Shown piece after piece: positions 23,195-34,686 of a DNA stretch of 64,000 bases (position 1 is the stretch's first letter; every line of letters begins with the position of its first letter). A program made the position numbers and the translations under genes. The stretch spans positions 17,123,067 to 17,187,066 of the forward strand of contig NC_051087.1 of assembly GCF_901709675.1 (NCBI RefSeq). Reading direction: 5' to 3'. The notes under the pieces were generated by a model. That model made no database searches. It was not told the DNA's origin and saw nothing but the letters and a program-made list of their open reading frames with translations. This stretch comes from Syngnathus acus. Taxonomy: Eukaryota > Chordata > Actinopteri > Syngnathiformes > Syngnathidae.

Positions 23195-23555
23195 TCACCG
23201 CCACACGGCTCCAAGCACCGCCGTCGACTTCCAGGCGTGTGGCGGCGTGGACTTCCATCCCCGAAGGTGGCACTTCAGCCACGGAGGTGGAAGAGAGCTC
23301 CATAGAATAGGACGTGCGTAAAAGCCATGTCCGAGCCCCATCCACCGTCCCCGGACAACCACCCGGCCGAGCGCCGGCCCCCGACTTCCATCCATGGAGG
23401 TGAAAGAGAACTCCGTAGAGTAGGACCGGGCATGCGTAAAAGCCATGTCCGAGCCCCATCCACCGTCCCCGGACAGCCACCCGGCCGAGCGCCGGCCCCC
23501 GACTTCCATCCACGGAGGTAAAAGAGAGTAGGACCGGGCGTGCGTAAAAGCCATA
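23195..23555. repeat. 118-bp minisatellite, about 2.5 units
   Basis: CGTGCGTAAAAGCCATGTCC recurs at 23313, 23431 and 23539 (last spacing 108). Units contain CGGCCGAGCGCCGGCCCCCG and are about 95% alike. Apparent reading frames here on both strands only reflect this GC-rich repeat. Confidence 0.85.
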
Positions 23556-24552
23556 ATATTTTTTCAAACCTTCTGTGTCACTCCAAATCATTAAATCCTT
23601 AAAACTCTTCGTCCTCCGTGTCACTTACAAAGCCGCTAATGATGCCGGTAGTACGTGGGGCCCTTCGTCATCTTCTCGCCATCCCGTGATCGAATCTTTG
23701 TCCTTTATGTAAACAACCGTCGCGCCGCTGACGTGACGTCAGCGTTCAACGTTGAACGGTTGAAGTTCAAATTACAGTAATCCCTTGCTACATCGTGGTT
23801 CGTTTATCGCGGTTTCACTTTTTTTTTTTGGGAATTTGGAAAATTTGTGAAAAAATTCACATATAAGTCGCTCCTCAGTATAAGTCGCCCCCCCACCCAA
23901 TCTATGAAAAGTACGGTATTATTAAAGCAAGCTACGAAGTGGCCATGTTAATACTGTTGATGTTATAAACCTGTAGACGTGACAAACTATTACTTTCTGA
24001 AAGATATTGTGAATGACAAGAGCAAAATTCACTTGTTTTAAGTTTTAATAATATCAGACAACTTTGCATTACTTATAACTCCTGTTTAAAATGTTCATGA
24101 GGCAAAAAACTATTTTAAACACATGTAAATTTAAGGTATTTCATACAGTTTGTTCAATGTTATCTGACTCTTCAGATATGAATGAAAGGCAGAATTTGTG
24201 TTTTTAGAGTTGTTCACATCTGCCTTAGTGGCTTATATTTGGTTATTTTGTCATTTGAAAAATAAAGATAATTGTGACAATGAAAATTGTATTATAACAG
24301 TGTGTATTTGCATGAAACCTTTGTAGTTAAAAAATGTCAGAAAACACTATTGGCCCCCGGGCCCCTTCACTTTATCAAATCTGGCCCTTCTTGCAAAAGG
24401 TTTGGACACCCCTTGTTTAATGGATGCCAGTAAGATCAAGACACGGGTGTGGAGCCTTTTCTGCGAGATTGTGAAAGAAGGTCCAGCGGCCATCTCCAGG
24501 ATTTTTACTCATACTTTCGGGTAAAATTTGGTGAAACCCATGTGAATGTCTC

Positions 24553-24710
24553 TGGCCATTCGTCCATTTTCTGAACTGCTTTTCCTCACAAGGGTCACGG
24601 GCGTGCTGGAGCCTATCTCAGCTGACTTCAGGCAGTAGGCGGGGGACACCGTGAACTGGTTGCCAGCCAATTACAGGGCACACATAGACAAACAATCATT
24701 TGCACTCCAC
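24553..24710 (-). mobile_element. RTE-type tail fragment, minus copy
   Basis: Reads TCCATTTTCTGAACTGCTTT, GGGCGTGCTGGAGCCTATCT and CTGGTTGCCAGCCAATTACA, the reverse of the well-known fish RTE/SINE 3' region. The plus copy of its last part is at 17548-17632. Confidence 0.7.
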
Positions 24711-24959
24711 CCTACAGGCTATTTGGAGTGGTATAGCTGTACAACTGTACTGTATCCATAAAAGTCCGGTGGGAAAGAGATTTGGGTGTCAACTTTACAA
24801 CAGAACAGTGGGAAGTTATATTGAATCGCTGGAACGATGTGTAAGGTATAAAATTGTACAAATGGACAGATATCCTACATTACCCCACACAAACTAAAGA
24901 AAATACAAAATACAATTGGGGGTGGGATATGAGTCAGCAGTGGAAACAAAAATGTCATG

Positions 24960-25440
24960 GACGAGGCACGGCAACCAAGCACAACACAAACTCTTTATTG
25001 AGGGTCAAGGGAAAAAGGGGAAACTGGAATTCCAGCAGGGCAGGTGCACAAAGCGGGCTGGCGAGCCAGTTTGTGAGAGTGCGTCGTCGAGGCAGACAAG
25101 AGCAAGGCAAGGGGACAGACAAGGGGTCAGATCTAACAGAGAAAGCAAAAAAGGCAGGAAACAAGCAGTGGATCAGGCAATCGGGGAATAGAACAGGCAT
25201 ACGTGTGTCAAAGCAGATGAACCAGACAGGAGGGCGTGCAGGGTGAGCCGGTGTGGTGATGAATAACGAGTGCCTATTATTTGCAGGGGGAAGAAAGGGG
25301 CTGATCGGGGTGCTGAAATCACTGTGAGACGAGTGCATGGAAGAATGGAGCAAACCATGGTGCTGATCGTTGATGCTGATTGTGTGGTCACGTGACAAAA
25401 TAGGGCCGAGGCTGGGGGAAATGAACAAACCAAACATGAT
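24960..25440 (-). repeat. Possible gypsy-type LTR fragment
   Basis: A purine-rich stretch (GGCAGACAAGAGCAAGGCAA, AACAAGCAGTGGATCAGGCA) preceded by CTCTTTATTG resembles the R/U3 part of fish gypsy LTRs read on the minus strand. No TG/CA ends or duplication were found. Overlapping open frames look like composition effects. Confidence 0.3.
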
Positions 25441-25591
25441 GACACCGGTGGACAAATACATGAGCTTTGCAATTCTATTCTCTGAGATTCACCCATAGAC
25501 TGAGACTCCTCTTTGAAAGAACAGTGAGGTGTTTTCTTCATTTTAATTGTAAAGATATTTGTGCGCATATGCATCTGGGTAGGCGTGCACA

Positions 25592-25908
25592 AGATTAAAG
25601 ATTAAAGATTAAAGTCCCAATGATCGTCACACACACACCTGGGTGTGGTGAAATTTGTCCTCTGCATTTAACCCATCCCCGTGTGATTTTAATCCATCCC
25701 CTGAGGGAGAGGGGAGCAGTGAGCAGCAGCGGTGCCGCGCTCGGGAATCAGTTGGTGATCTAACCCCCCAATTCCAACCCTTAATGCTGAGTGCCAAGCA
25801 GGGAGGCAATGGGTCCCATTTTTATAGTCTTTGGTATGACCCGGCCGGGGTTTGAACCCACAACCTTCCAGTCTCAGGGCGGACACTCTACCACTAGGCC
25901 ACTGAGCT
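25592..25908 (-). mobile_element. tRNA-derived SINE, copy 2
   Basis: Same structure as 11837-12152: (GATTAAA)3 tail at the left, box B GGGTTCAAACCC on the minus strand near 25852, box A-like head ending near 25905. It differs from copy 1 at about three of roughly 290 aligned bases by eye, so both are young. Confidence 0.9.
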
Positions 25909-25942
25909 TGATGCCGCATCGCCCAATCAGTTTGAAGTATTA

Positions 25943-26832
25943 CCGTTTTTTCCCATGTATAATGCACAAAATTTAACTAATTTATTGTCCTAAAATCTGG
26001 GGTGCGCATTATACATGGGTACATTTTTTTTTTTTTTAAGAAATTCATGGTACAACAATTTTTGAAGGAAATCTTGTCACGGATGGTTCTTTACAACGTC
26101 ACTTTCCTCTCTTTTCATTTTAACCTAACTGATCGCGGTGGTGCCTTTCTGGGCAGTCGGAGAAATCAACGCCAACAAAAAAAATACATCCAGCCTAGTT
26201 AAGAAATCACCAGAAAGATCACCATGACAATTGTGAATAATAAATAAATAATTATTATATATATTATATATATTATTATTATAATAATAAATAATTGTGA
26301 TAAATAACTGGAACATCACTCAAATATTGGTGATCCCGTTGAGAGTCTCACATATTTCTTCGCTATCGAGTTTGCTACTGCATGCGCAGTGATACTGACC
26401 GGTAGAATAACATCCGGTTGTTCCCAAAGATGATCTTTTTTCTGAAATTATTTTACGTTTACGGACTTAAGTAACCCGGCCGGGTCATACCAAAGACTAT
26501 AAAAATGGGACCCATTGCCTCCCTGCTTGGCACTCAGCATTAAGGGTTGGAATTGGGGGGTTAGATCACCAAATGATTCCCGAGCGCGGCGCCGCTGCTG
26601 CTCACTGCTCCCCTCTCCCCCAGGGGATGGATCAAAATCACACGGGGATGGGTCAAATGCAGAGGACAAATTTCACCACACCCAGATGCGTGTGTGACGA
26701 TCATTGGGACTTTAAAAAAAGTCAAAATTTGGGTGCGTATTATACATGGGTACCGGCTTTTTTCCAGCATCGACATGCCATTTTTAGGGTGCGTATTATA
26801 CATGGGGGCGCAATATACATGGAAAAAAACGG
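25943..26832 (+). mobile_element. MITE family B, full copy (890 bp)
   Basis: Left end CCGTTTTTTCCCATGTATAA; right end CATGGAAAAAAACGG; TA on both sides. Internal segments GGTGCGCATTATACATGGG occur near both ends. A truncated SINE (about 26478-26710, from GGCCGGGTCATACC to ATCATTGGGACTTT) lies near the right end, and an AT-rich TATATATTATTA run near 26250. No coding capacity. Confidence 0.88.
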
Positions 26833-26834
26833 TA

Positions 26835-28420
26835 TATTGTATGTCCCACCTTTTCCGAGCAGATCACAGTGAAGTACTCTCAGATGGATACTGTGGAAAA
26901 CTTCTTTCAGTGATTCAATTGTAGAGGCATTAGTGTAAAATAAATAAGGCATCTGGTCAAGATAATTAGAGTAAGTTAGCATTTTATTAACAAATTGATC
27001 GTTAAATTAAAATTTGATGATATAAAACAACAGTTTATAATCTGCAGAGATTCAACCAAACTATTAAAGGAAGCCACCTTGACTTATCTACACATTTAAC
27101 CCCCTTTCTTTTTAGATCAACAAAATGTAATCCATAGAGTAAAACAAAAATTAAAAGCACAACACTTATATTGTAAAGCCCTTGAAAATCAATTTCAAAA
27201 TATTTTTGAGAAATATTTACCTTGTCACTAACTTTATCCTTAACCTTGTCCAACATGGCCTACACTGGCTACTAATAATAATGTACATGCTGTATCTAGA
27301 ATATAACAATATCATTAACAAAAGTAGAATAAGGAAATTCACATTTCAAACCACATTATCATTTATTATAATTAACTTTGAATATTCACACTTAAAAATA
27401 AACAATAAAAAGGGAATTAGCATTTGTTCATTTTTCCCTTTCAGAGAATGAATTTAATATGCATTAATAGAACAAGTATCATCATTCCCAACCACAGGCT
27501 GATACACGTGGGCCTGTTCAATTGATTGTATTTTTTATATTTTTTTTAATAGCCTGGTCCCATTTTGGTCTTGTTTATATCAAATAATTCAATTTTACGA
27601 GCAGTTTTTAAGGTCAGCATAACAGACAGAGTTAATAAATAGTCTTCTCAGAATCTCAAAATGAACCTGCAAATCGGTTCGGGGCTGAACAATTGCTGAG
27701 CCTGTCACTCTAGCTGATTGGTTGACGCGGTGGGAGGCAGAGGAAGTTGAGTAGGAGGATGACTAAAAAAAGCTGTACTAGTCCAACTGAGCAGTTCCAT
27801 CTCGTCGATCTGGTCTGAGCAGTTCAATCTGGTCTAACCCTGATTACAGAAAAACACAAGTTAAAAAATCATTGCAATTCATCAGTTTAATAGACAAGAA
27901 AATTATTTGGTTGTAACAGAAATGATTAAATGCATGACAGATTGAGAAACTTGCAAGAAAAATATTTTGTCACAAAATTGTCTGTGGATGTGTAGGGTGG
28001 CAAACACTGAAGAGACAGACAAAACATCATAATCTGCATTGCATAAAGTCAAATGCCAAAGTTAAGGCATTACAATGTGCTTCTACTTCTGCCACAGTGG
28101 TGACCCCTGACGTGGGTCAACACACCTTGATATTGAGGCCGACAACTAATATCTGCCATTTGCCAAAGATGGTTGCAGTGTACGCTCACACCCATTCTGC
28201 TGGATGCCCTCCAGCCACGTCCGCCTTCTCCGCTGCAGTCGTCAACCAGGGACGCTGCGTGCTTGCTAGTTCCCGTAACGGCGACTCAGATGACTAATGT
28301 ATAGCAGCCCGGCACGCGGTACACGTCAGCTCGCAGGATGACGGCGATTCAGACTCGCAACCGGCCCAATCCATCAATCCCGCCAATCCAGTCGGCACCT
28401 ACCGCCCGCACTTAAACGTG
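26835..28420. other. AT-rich, non-coding, no recognised feature
   Basis: No gene, repeat termini or splice pattern recognised from 26835 to about 28085. From 28085 to 28420 the sequence becomes GC-richer (CTCCGCTGCAGTCGTCAACC) and may be the edge of an LTR-like repeat, but no ends were found. Confidence 0.4.
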
Positions 28421-28469
28421 TAGCCCCTGTTTCAAGCTTTCAAAGCCTTGAGGAGAGCTGCTCGCCACA

Positions 28470-28720
28470 GTGGGTAAAGACCCAACCCAGCCGTCCTCAT
28501 CGGACCCGGAATGTGGCCGACCACCGGTGTGCCTCATCCCACCTCCTCACGAGCTGTGAAGAGATCCGCGCCCTCATCCTCATCGGTTTTCAAATGTGGC
28601 TGACCAGTGCTTGCCTCACCCCTCCTCCTCGCTGGCTGTGGCCCCTGTGAGATCCGCCACATCCTCAACGGACCCTGAATGTAGCCGACCACCAGCCTAT
28701 CCCTCTCCAGCTGCTGTGAA
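28470..28720. repeat. Degenerate tandem repeat, about 95 bp
   Basis: Three related segments centred on AATGTGGCCGACCACC, AAATGTGGCTGACCAGTGCT and AATGTAGCCGACCACCAGCC, each followed by CCTC-rich text and GAGATCCGC. Purpose unknown; could be the U3 of an LTR. Confidence 0.5.
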
Positions 28721-28959
28721 CGATTTCCCAAGGTTCCACTGCCTTGTGAGTATTTGATCATATAAAAAATGCAGATGAGTCCATTTCTCCAAGTCCTTCT
28801 GCCTAGGGATGCTCTCATTTGAAACAGGGAAGTATTTTTGTGTTTACATATTGGGTAAATCAATGTACACATGAGAAGAAATTATGATGCAGCAAACATT
28901 CAAATCAAAGGCATAGCTCGTAAATCATCCTATGATTAATAACCATAAAGGTCACAGAG

Positions 28960-29370
28960 GTCACAGATTGTCATATGCAGTTGTTGTATAGATGGAATAT
29001 CTATCATTTTATGACATCATGGAGGCCATATTAGATTATTCAAGATTCAAGAGTTTTTTATTCGCCATGTTTGAGCGTGCCAAACAAGGAATTTGACTTC
29101 GGTAGCGGAATGGGTAAGAATGTGGCAGGTGTTATTTTGTGGAATGCATATTGTCATGCAGTTGTATGGATGGAATATTGATCTTTTTTTTTACATCATG
29201 GAGGTCATATTAGGTTATGGGAATCGGTAAGAATGTGGCAGTTCTTTTGTGGAATGCATATTGTCATATGCAGTTGTATGGATGGAATATTGATCTTTTT
29301 TTTTACATCATGGAGGTCATATTAAGTTATGGGAATAGGTAAGAATGTAGCAGTTGTTGCCTCCCTTGAA
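28960..29370. repeat. About 125-bp tandem repeat with a LINE-tail insertion
   Basis: ATGCAGTTG-TATGGATGGAAT recurs near 28975, 29155 and 29270, with ACATCATGGAGGTCATATTA. The first unit is interrupted at 29040-29103 by TTCAAGAGTTTTTTATTCGC and GGAATTTGACTTCGGT, which looks like a short LINE tail in minus orientation. Confidence 0.65.
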
Positions 29371-29418
29371 TCCTCCGTGATTGCGTGAATTACAAACACA
29401 AGCTCAGAATGTATATAC

Positions 29419-30190
29419 TAGGGGTGTAACGATTCATCGATACACATCGATTAATCGATATAATGCTCTACGATTTATTGGCATCGATGCTAAACGTAAA
29501 CATCGATTTATATCGCCGTGTTTGACCTCGGACATTAGACGCGACTTTATTTTGAAATCCAGTTCATTGTTGCTTGCTTCCTCTTTCCGGGAGCAGTACG
29601 CGGCGTGTTGTGTTGTGAGCAGAGCAGGCACGTGAAAGGGGAGCCGACAACTACGCGGCTCCTGGGCTGGTGCTATGGCTAGTGTCCAAGAAGACGAGGA
29701 AATTCGCTCCCCTTTCGGCTTCAAGTCATTCGTTTGGAAGCACTTTGGATTCCAAAGAAAAGATGGCTCAACGGACAATTAAAATTATTGTAAATAAATA
29801 GTTCAGTAATGCACTTTAAAGTTAATGGTATTACAAAAAAAGAAAGAATATTCATTTTTCTTTACTTATATGAGAAAAAATATAGGAATTTGATCAAGTT
29901 CAGTGTTAAAATAAGCACTTTGTATACTACAATACTCTTGTAATTTCCTAAATAAAGAGTTTGCAGTACCTTGTTCATTTTGCGTATGAATTGTTATAAA
30001 TCAGGATATTGTTCTATATTTTTTATTTAAAAAAATAAAATAAAAATGAAAATATCGATCGTGGAGCACTATATCGTGATGTATCGTGAATGAATCACAG
30101 CAGGCTTTAAGATATCGGCAAATATCGTATCGTGGTTCTTTGTATCGATATGATATCGTATTGTGACAAAACCCGCGATTTACACCCCTA
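29419..30190. mobile_element. Non-autonomous hAT (772 bp) with BED-type start codons kept
   Basis: Ends TAGGGGTGTAACGATTC and, inverted, TTACACCCCTA. A perfect duplication GTATATAC sits at 29411-29418 and 30191-30198. Subterminal repeats of ATCGAT and ATATCG give long partial self-complementarity. One short frame at 29675-29782 is a transposase start. Confidence 0.9.
29675..29782 (+). pseudogene. hAT transposase N-terminal stub (35 aa)
   Basis: Begins MASVQEDEEIRSPFGFKSFV and continues to a WKHFGFQ-type motif before a stop. A V-W-K-x-F-G-F segment opens the BED finger of ZBED1/ZBED4-like hAT transposases. The zinc-binding residues and everything after are deleted. Confidence 0.6.
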
Positions 30191-30198
30191 GTATATAC

Positions 30199-30292
30199 CG
30201 TATTTTCCAGACTATAAGTCACTCCGGAGTATAAATCGCACCACGCATAAAATGCATAATAAAGCAGAAAAAAAACCTCTGTGTCACTTATA
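30199..30292 (+). mobile_element. MITE family A, left-end fragment
   Basis: CCGTATTTTCCAGACTATAA begins within the target duplication of the neighbouring hAT and stops at about 30292, where LINE sequence starts. No right end. Confidence 0.6.
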
Positions 30293-30307
30293 AACAATGT
30301 CGCTGCT

Positions 30308-32652
30308 ACTTCGAAGACCTCCTCAATTCCACCGACATGCCTTCCATTGTGGAAGCAGGGCCTGGAGGCTCTGAGGCGAACTCTCCAATTTCTGGGGTCG
30401 AAGTCACTGAGGTAGTTAAAGAAATCCTTGGGGGCAAGGCCCCGGGGGTGGATGAGATCTGCCCGGAGTTCTTAAAGGCTCTGGATGTTGTGGGGCTGTC
30501 CTGGCTGACACACCTCTACAACATTACGTGGACATCGGGGACGGTGCCTCTGGATTGGCAGACTGGGGTGGTGGTTCCCCTCTTTAAGAAGGGGGACCGG
30601 AGGGTGTGTTCCAACTACAGAAGAATTACCGTTTTTTTCCGTGTATAATACGCCCCCATGTATAATACGCACCCTAACAATGGCATGTTGATGCTGGAAA
30701 AAAGCCTGTACCCATGTATAATACGCACCCAATTTTTTTTTTTCTTTTTTTTTTTAAGTCCCAATGATCGTCACACACGCAGGGAGGCAATGGGTCCCAT
30801 TTTTATAGTCTTTGGTATGGTCTTAACTAGGCTGGATGTATTTTTTTTGTTGGCGTTGATTTCTCCGACTGCCCATAAAGGCACCACCGCGATCAGATGA
30901 AAAGAGAGGAAAGTGACGTGCGGACATGTGAAAAAGGCGGCTCTGTATGGGAGAGACGTTGAAGAGGAATAATAACACCCTTGGAAACCAAAACTTGCCC
31001 CTCGTCGTGACTCGGAGCCGCAACAAATGTTTCGGATTTGTGTAGGGTAAATTGTGACAGCAAACGAGCAGGTGATCGAGCAAGCGTCTGATACGAGAGC
31101 ATTGCGTTCGTATGGAGCGTGTTTGAAGTGAACAGCAGAGACGAAAGGAACAAGGCAAAGTGTTGTGAAATAAAATATTACCTGTAATACGCATTTTGTT
31201 ATTTGCTGATTGTATTAAGCTATCACATTCATTGTCAGTCAAGAAGAGAAGAGGACTATTATCCCTTCTTTGACGAAATGACCAGAGCACAGTACAAACA
31301 CACTATTGTTCTTTCGGTATTTATTCAACCCACATTCTTTCACAACATGACAAGAAGAGAACAATACATAAATCAATACTCGTACCAGTACCATGATTTT
31401 CTTAAAAAAAAAAAAAAAAAAAAAAATGTTTTTTAAAAAATTTAAAAAAAATTGTACCCATGTATAATGCGCACCCCAGATTTTAGGACAATAAATTAGT
31501 TAAATTTTGCGTATTATACACGGAAAAAAACGGTACACTCCTCAGCCTCCCTGGTAAGGTCTATTCAGGGGTGCTGGAGAGGAGGGTCCGTCGGGAGGTC
31601 AAACCTCGAATTCAGGAGGAGCAGTGTGGTTTTTGTCCTGGCCATGAAATAGTGGACTAGCTCTATACCCTCAGCAGGATCTTCGAGGGTACATGGGAGT
31701 TCGCTCAACCAGTCCACATGTGTTTTGTGGACTTTCAGAAGGTGTTTGACCGTGTCCCTCGGGAAGTTCTGTGGAGGGTGCTTCGGGAGTACGGGGTGCC
31801 GAACCAACTGATAAGGGCGGTTCGGTCCCTGTATCATCAATGCCAGTTTGGTCTGCATTTCCGGCAGTAAGTCGGATTCGTTCCCAGTGAGGGTTGGATT
31901 CGGCCAAGGCTGCCCTTTGTCACCGATTCTGTTCATAACTTTTATGGACAGAATTTCTAGGCGCAGCTGAGGCGTTAAGGGTGTCCGGTTTGGGGACCTC
32001 AGCATTGCATCTCTGCTTTTTGCAGACGACGTGGTGTTGTTGGATTCTTCAAACCGTAATCTCCAGCTCTCACTGGAGCGGTTCACAGCCGAGTGTGAAG
32101 CGGTCGGGATTAGGGTCAGCACCTCCAAATCTGAGTCCATGGTCCTCGGTTGGAAAAGGGTTGAATGCCCTCTCCAGATCGGGGATGAGATCCTGCCCCA
32201 AGTGGAGGAGTTCAAGTATCTTGGGGTCTTGTTCACGAGTGAGGGCAGGATGGAGCGCGAGATCGACAGGCGGATAAGCCGAAATGAGTTTCCTCCGCAG
32301 GGTGTCCGGGCTCTCCCTTAGAGACAGGGTGAGAAGCTCGGTCATCCGGGAGAGACTCGGAGTAGAGCCGGTGCTCCTCCACGTTGAGAGGAGCCAGATG
32401 AGGTGGCTCAGGCATCTCATCAGGATGCCTCCTGGATGCTTCCATGGGAGGTGTTACGGACATGTCCGACCAGCAGGAAACCCCGTGGACGACCCATGAC
32501 GCGCTGGAGAGACTGTCTCTCAGTTGGCCTGGGAATGTCTTGGGATCCACCAGGATGAGATGGATGAAGTGGCTGGGGAGAGGGAAGTCTGGGAGTCCCT
32601 CCTAAAGCTGCTGCCCCCGCGGCCTGACCCCGGATAAGCGGAAGAAGATGGA
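30308..32652 (+). pseudogene. RTE-like LINE ORF2, interrupted by MITE B
   Basis: Before the MITE (30308-30626): the pre-RT and first RT motifs, with EVVKEILGGKAPGVDEICPE, LYNITWTSGTVPLDWQTGVV and VPLFKKGDRRVCSNYR. After it (31536-32652): FSGVLERRVRREV-like text, VDFQKVFDRVP, the catalytic ADDVVLL near 32025, the EFKYLGVLFTSEGRMEREID thumb motifs, the C-terminal VERSQMRWLRHLIRMPPG, and an ATGGATGAATGGATGG end. Many stops and shifts. The 5' endonuclease is truncated. RTE affiliation is by sequence style. Confidence 0.82.
30629..31533 (-). mobile_element. MITE family B, full copy (905 bp) inside the LINE
   Basis: TA at 30627-30628 and 31534-31535. Starts CCGTTTTTTTCCGTGTATAA, ends CACGGAAAAAAACGG. 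Orientation is opposite to 25943-26832. It contains the shortened SINE segment at 30757-30820. LINE coding text resumes right after the second TA, so the insertion site is exact. Confidence 0.9.
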
Positions 32653-33213
32653 TGAATGGATGGAATGCTAGCATGGAAATACGGGTTAAAGGGTGTTGGG
32701 ACCGTGGTGTGTGTTCTTTCTATTCCTCGTTTTACGAGAATGTTGAATAGTTTTTTTCGCGACACACGTGCGTCTCCTTTCCTTCGCCACCACAATACCA
32801 TTGTTTCTATGCCGGTCGTACCATTTAATTTTGTTGTATTCATCCGCCAAACCTTAAAAGCCAATGTAGGCACCAGATCCATTCTGTGTTCAGATCGGAT
32901 CCCTAACACTTTTGAAGACGTCACTCTATATGATTGGCTGAAAAGACAGTATGGTGATTTTTGAGATTGTGGTTGGTATGTTTTGCGGAAATGGGATTGT
33001 AATTCAAACATGGACGATTTTTGCAAAGAAAACTTCTACAAACAATGTGCAGTCAGTGATTATTTGATTTATTGATGCTACATTTGATTTTGATTTGATT
33101 TGTATTTTCTAGAATTGTTCTGAAGTTTTCGTCGCAAAAATCGTGACGTCAAACGCCGGTCTGTGAAAACATTGTCTGAAACAAATCCTGTCTGTGGTGC
33201 TCCAAATGTTGGG
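32653..33213. other. Non-coding, no recognised feature
   Basis: One frame (32656-32964) is open but has no recognisable domain and begins in the LINE tail. GATTTGATTTG runs occur near 33085. Nothing else seen. Confidence 0.4.
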
Positions 33214-33633
33214 GATCAAGTCAAGTCAAGTATATTTATATAGCCCTAAATCATAGGCAAGTCTCAAAGGGCTTCACGTGTACACAAAATTGACAATTGT
33301 TCTCGAACATCCCCTGATCTCCCAGGAGGGCAAGGACAAAACTAAAAAAAAACTACTCGAGGAAAAATGAGAAACCTTGAAAGGAGACCACAGATGGGAG
33401 GATCCCCCTTCCAGGTTGACCAGACTGCAATGGATGCAGAGAGGGCGCATAGAACACATAATATAAAACAATCCAAAGAAAAAGTGGATGTCCAATTTAA
33501 AGTGAAGAGCTGCAGGAGGTGCCCTTGATTGTTCTGTCTTCGAGGGGGGTAATCCGCTGCAGTTCCCTCATCCTAATTGGGCCGCGAGAAATCCAGACAG
33601 CCGTTGTCAGTTTGGGTGTCACCTAACCGCTGC
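33214..33633 (-). mobile_element. L2 3' UTR fragment
   Basis: Reverse complement of 2015-2434: starts TCAAGTCAAGTCAAG, has AGCCCTAAATCATAGGCAAG and AAAGTGGATGTCC, and ends near CACCTAACCGC. A 5'-truncated L2 copy with no coding part. Confidence 0.85.
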
Positions 33634-34680
33634 TCTGCATATACAATGTGCTTATGCCACATGCGCTCTGAGATGTAACACGCTTTAGCGACGTAAATAG
33701 GACATTGTTGTTACATGGCATCGTGCTCGGCATAAGACATCGTGTAGATGCTGGAGTTTGTATGACAATATAGGAGAGGTAATAATATTATTAGAGACAA
33801 TCTTGAACTGACCCACCAACGCAGGAGGTCCTGAATATAATAGACAAACACCGCAAATCTCGTTTTTGGTCAAGTGATAAAGCGGTGCGATATTGCTCAA
33901 GAAACACCAAAAGTAACTCAAATTGTATTTTCTTTCCTCCAGAATACTTTTATACTGAATAAAGTACTGTATTTTCCAGGCTATAAACTGCTACTTTTTG
34001 CACAAGCTTTGAACCCTCGGGCTTGTAGTCCGGTCTGGCGCATCTATGGATTTTTTGTAATGTCTAATACACGTATACACCCGTGAGTAAAAAGGTCGTG
34101 GACCGCTGTTGTGTGGCACCGCTTTGCTGGGCAGAGGGATGTCACCAGACACACGGTCACTGAGTGGTGTGTTGAGTGCATGTCCGTCCACCAGGCAAAT
34201 AGTGCCGCACAATTGACACGAACAAGGACAGGACGAGATCAAGACGGACATTAGTGGAGAATGGAAGCTTTTATACGCAAACCGTCACTATGGGGACAAA
34301 AGAAAACCAGATGATGCCGCTTTTAACTTAAAGACAGTCGATTTTCCTTTAACCAAGGAAATGGAGCTGCTGCGTGTACTTTAGAGGTTTCCTCCGGCCA
34401 CTAGAGGGCACTGGGCTATTGTTGATGACACGTTGTTGCATTTCAGTGCTTTTCAGTATTTTTTTTCCAGCTCATGTGTTCTGCAGAGCTTTACGTGTAG
34501 CTCATATCACATTGCCAACTTTACCCCTGTAAGTGGTCCCATTTTACTTATTAATAGTCTGTTGCTAGTGTTCCCTGTACATTAAGTTCTTTATGGTCGT
34601 TGCTGAGATTTATGCATGTTTGTACGTTTTCAGACCTCCTTCATCTCTGTCAATAAATGTCGTGTTAATAAAAGGTCTGC
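33634..34680. other. Non-coding region with a MITE A-like fragment
   Basis: At 33968-34030 CTGTATTTTCCAGGCTATAA and GCACAAGCTTTGAACCC resemble an extended MITE A family. The rest (33634-33960, 34260-34680) shows no gene, termini or known repeat. Confidence 0.4.
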
Positions 34681-34686
34681 ATCCCC

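Larger units (their letters stand above)
20655..23916. mobile_element. MITE family A, long form (about 3.26 kb) with cargo of other repeats
   Basis: Left end CCGTAATTTTCAGACTAAAA and right end in reverse CCGTACTTTTCATAG; TA at 20653-20654 and 23917-23918. AGTATAAGTCGC motifs occur near both ends. Inside are R1 (20835-21290), a MITE B piece (21298-21850), R2 (about 21960-22651) and a 118-bp minisatellite (23195-23555). No transposase seen. Part of the interior (AATAACTATAACATAAATAG and repeated TCTGTGTCACTCC) seems to belong to the element itself. Confidence 0.65.
20130..24414 (+). mobile_element. hAT element (GTF2IRD2/ZBED-like) with nested insertions, 4285 bp
   Basis: Left end CAGCATGTCCAAAGTCCGGC; the right end, in reverse, reads AAGGGGTGTCCAAACC. 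A perfect 8-bp duplication GTTTAATG flanks it (20122-20129 and 24415-24422). It keeps its own 5' region and transposase start (20361-20652) and 3' region (about 23919-24414, with AATAAAG). The middle is replaced by the long MITE A at 20655-23916. Confidence 0.88.

Noticed and set aside
23088-23624. 178-codon minus frame and its shadows
   Set aside because: Repeated peptide follows the 118-bp minisatellite; no start context or family.
24854-25592. Overlapping frames of 91-168 codons on both strands
   Set aside because: Low-complexity purine-rich sequence that looks LTR-like; no conserved motif on either strand.
31565-32236. 223-codon minus frame opposite the RTE-like LINE
   Set aside because: Antisense shadow of the LINE RT; the same shadow recurs opposite the copies at 18150 and 60280.
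32656-32964. 102-codon plus frame after the RTE-like LINE
   Set aside because: Starts in the LINE tail; no recognisable domain or splice support.
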